Shown piece after piece: positions 14,436 to 14,547 of a stretch of 14,547 bases of DNA. The notes below the pieces were generated by a model. It ran no database searches. It saw nothing but the letters and a program-made list of their open reading frames with translations, and had not been told where the DNA came from. How positions within the stretch are numbered: the first letter of the stretch is position 1; each line of letters begins with the position of its first letter. The translations under genes were made by a program, and so were the position numbers. The stretch lies in NCBI GenBank assembly GCA_023430625.1, contig JAEZAA010000066.1:1-14547 (forward strand). The letters are read 5' to 3'. Source of the stretch: Pseudomonadota bacterium (GTDB lineage: Bacteria > Pseudomonadota > Gammaproteobacteria > Pseudomonadales > Oleiphilaceae).

Positions 14436-14547
14436 TCAGCCATCATTTGCATAGGCAATTGTCGAGAGCAGGCCCAATTCCGCCTGGCGGCTGTCCAGGC
14501 GGGTATGCTGGACCACAATGGGCACATCCGACTGGATGAGGCTGGCG
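14436..14547 (-). CDS. C-terminal end of an unidentified gene, cut by the right window edge
   Basis: Reading from 14546 on the minus strand gives 36 codons ending in TGA at 14436-14438. The peptide contains SDVPIVVQHTRLDSRQ and ends in LLSTIAYANDG. The balanced composition and alternating hydrophobic pattern look like a true protein end, not a chance frame; the other frame checked is rich in Pro, Gly and Cys. I do not recognise the family. The gene lies 87 bp upstream of the GH15 start on the same strand and is probably in the same transcript, so it may have a related role in glucan or stress metabolism, but this is inference. Confidence 0.6.
   Translation of the reverse strand, partial: ASLIQSDVPIVVQHTRLDSRQAELGLLSTIAYANDG

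Noticed and set aside
1..14547. CRISPR array, tRNA or rRNA gene, insertion sequence, prophage or toxin-antitoxin pair
   Set aside because: I saw no regularly spaced repeats, cloverleaf sequence, transposase, integrase or small paired genes on either strand.

Overview
The window is a compact, GC-rich stretch of bacterial chromosome with little non-coding DNA and gene starts on both strands. Gene content suggests a gammaproteobacterium with a heterotrophic, possibly marine or oil-associated lifestyle. It encodes a PAS-GGDEF-EAL signalling protein, an acyl-CoA dehydrogenase-fold flavoenzyme, hydrolases, an AlgA/ManC-type bifunctional GDP-mannose enzyme and a GH15 glycosidase. This placement is inferred from protein style only; there is no rRNA or other taxonomic marker. 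I see no tRNA, rRNA, CRISPR array, insertion sequence, integrase or phage gene.

Layout. (1) 1-582 (+) is the 3' part of a conserved hypothetical gene cut by the left edge. (2) 639-3994 (-) is a two-gene unit: an acyl-CoA dehydrogenase-like flavoenzyme that lacks the usual catalytic glutamate, then a c-di-GMP turnover protein joined to it by a GTGA start/stop overlap. (3) 4276-5562 (+) is a class-C-beta-lactamase-fold serine hydrolase. Its 3' end overlaps by 12 bp the end of a convergent CocE/NonD-type alpha/beta hydrolase lipoprotein (5551-7236, -). (4) A 50-bp divergent region separates that lipoprotein from a PLP-dependent transsulfuration-type enzyme (7287-8435, +). (5) A 198-bp gap with a plausible sigma70 promoter and a stem-loop leads into the bifunctional mannose-1-phosphate guanylyltransferase/mannose-6-phosphate isomerase (8634-10118, +). 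(6) 10195-11037 (-) encodes an unrecognised protein that looks like a GNAT-fold domain with a coiled coil and a C-terminal membrane anchor. (7) After a 344-bp divergent intergenic region comes an SDR oxidoreductase with a C-terminal extension and a predicted membrane helix (11382-12473, +). It converges on a GH15 glucoamylase/trehalase-like enzyme (12516-14348, -), and a 12-bp perfect dyad spans the junction. (8) The last 36 codons of another minus-strand gene lie at the right edge, just upstream of the GH15 gene.

How they fit together. Most units look like independent housekeeping or accessory genes, not one pathway. The tightest functional statement is the coupling of the flavoenzyme to the c-di-GMP enzyme. 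GDP-mannose synthesis is often an output of c-di-GMP-controlled exopolysaccharide programmes, but nothing here links the two directly. The less ordinary items are the flavoenzyme/c-di-GMP pair, the tail-anchored GNAT-like protein and the membrane-anchored SDR. No clear multi-gene novel system is visible.
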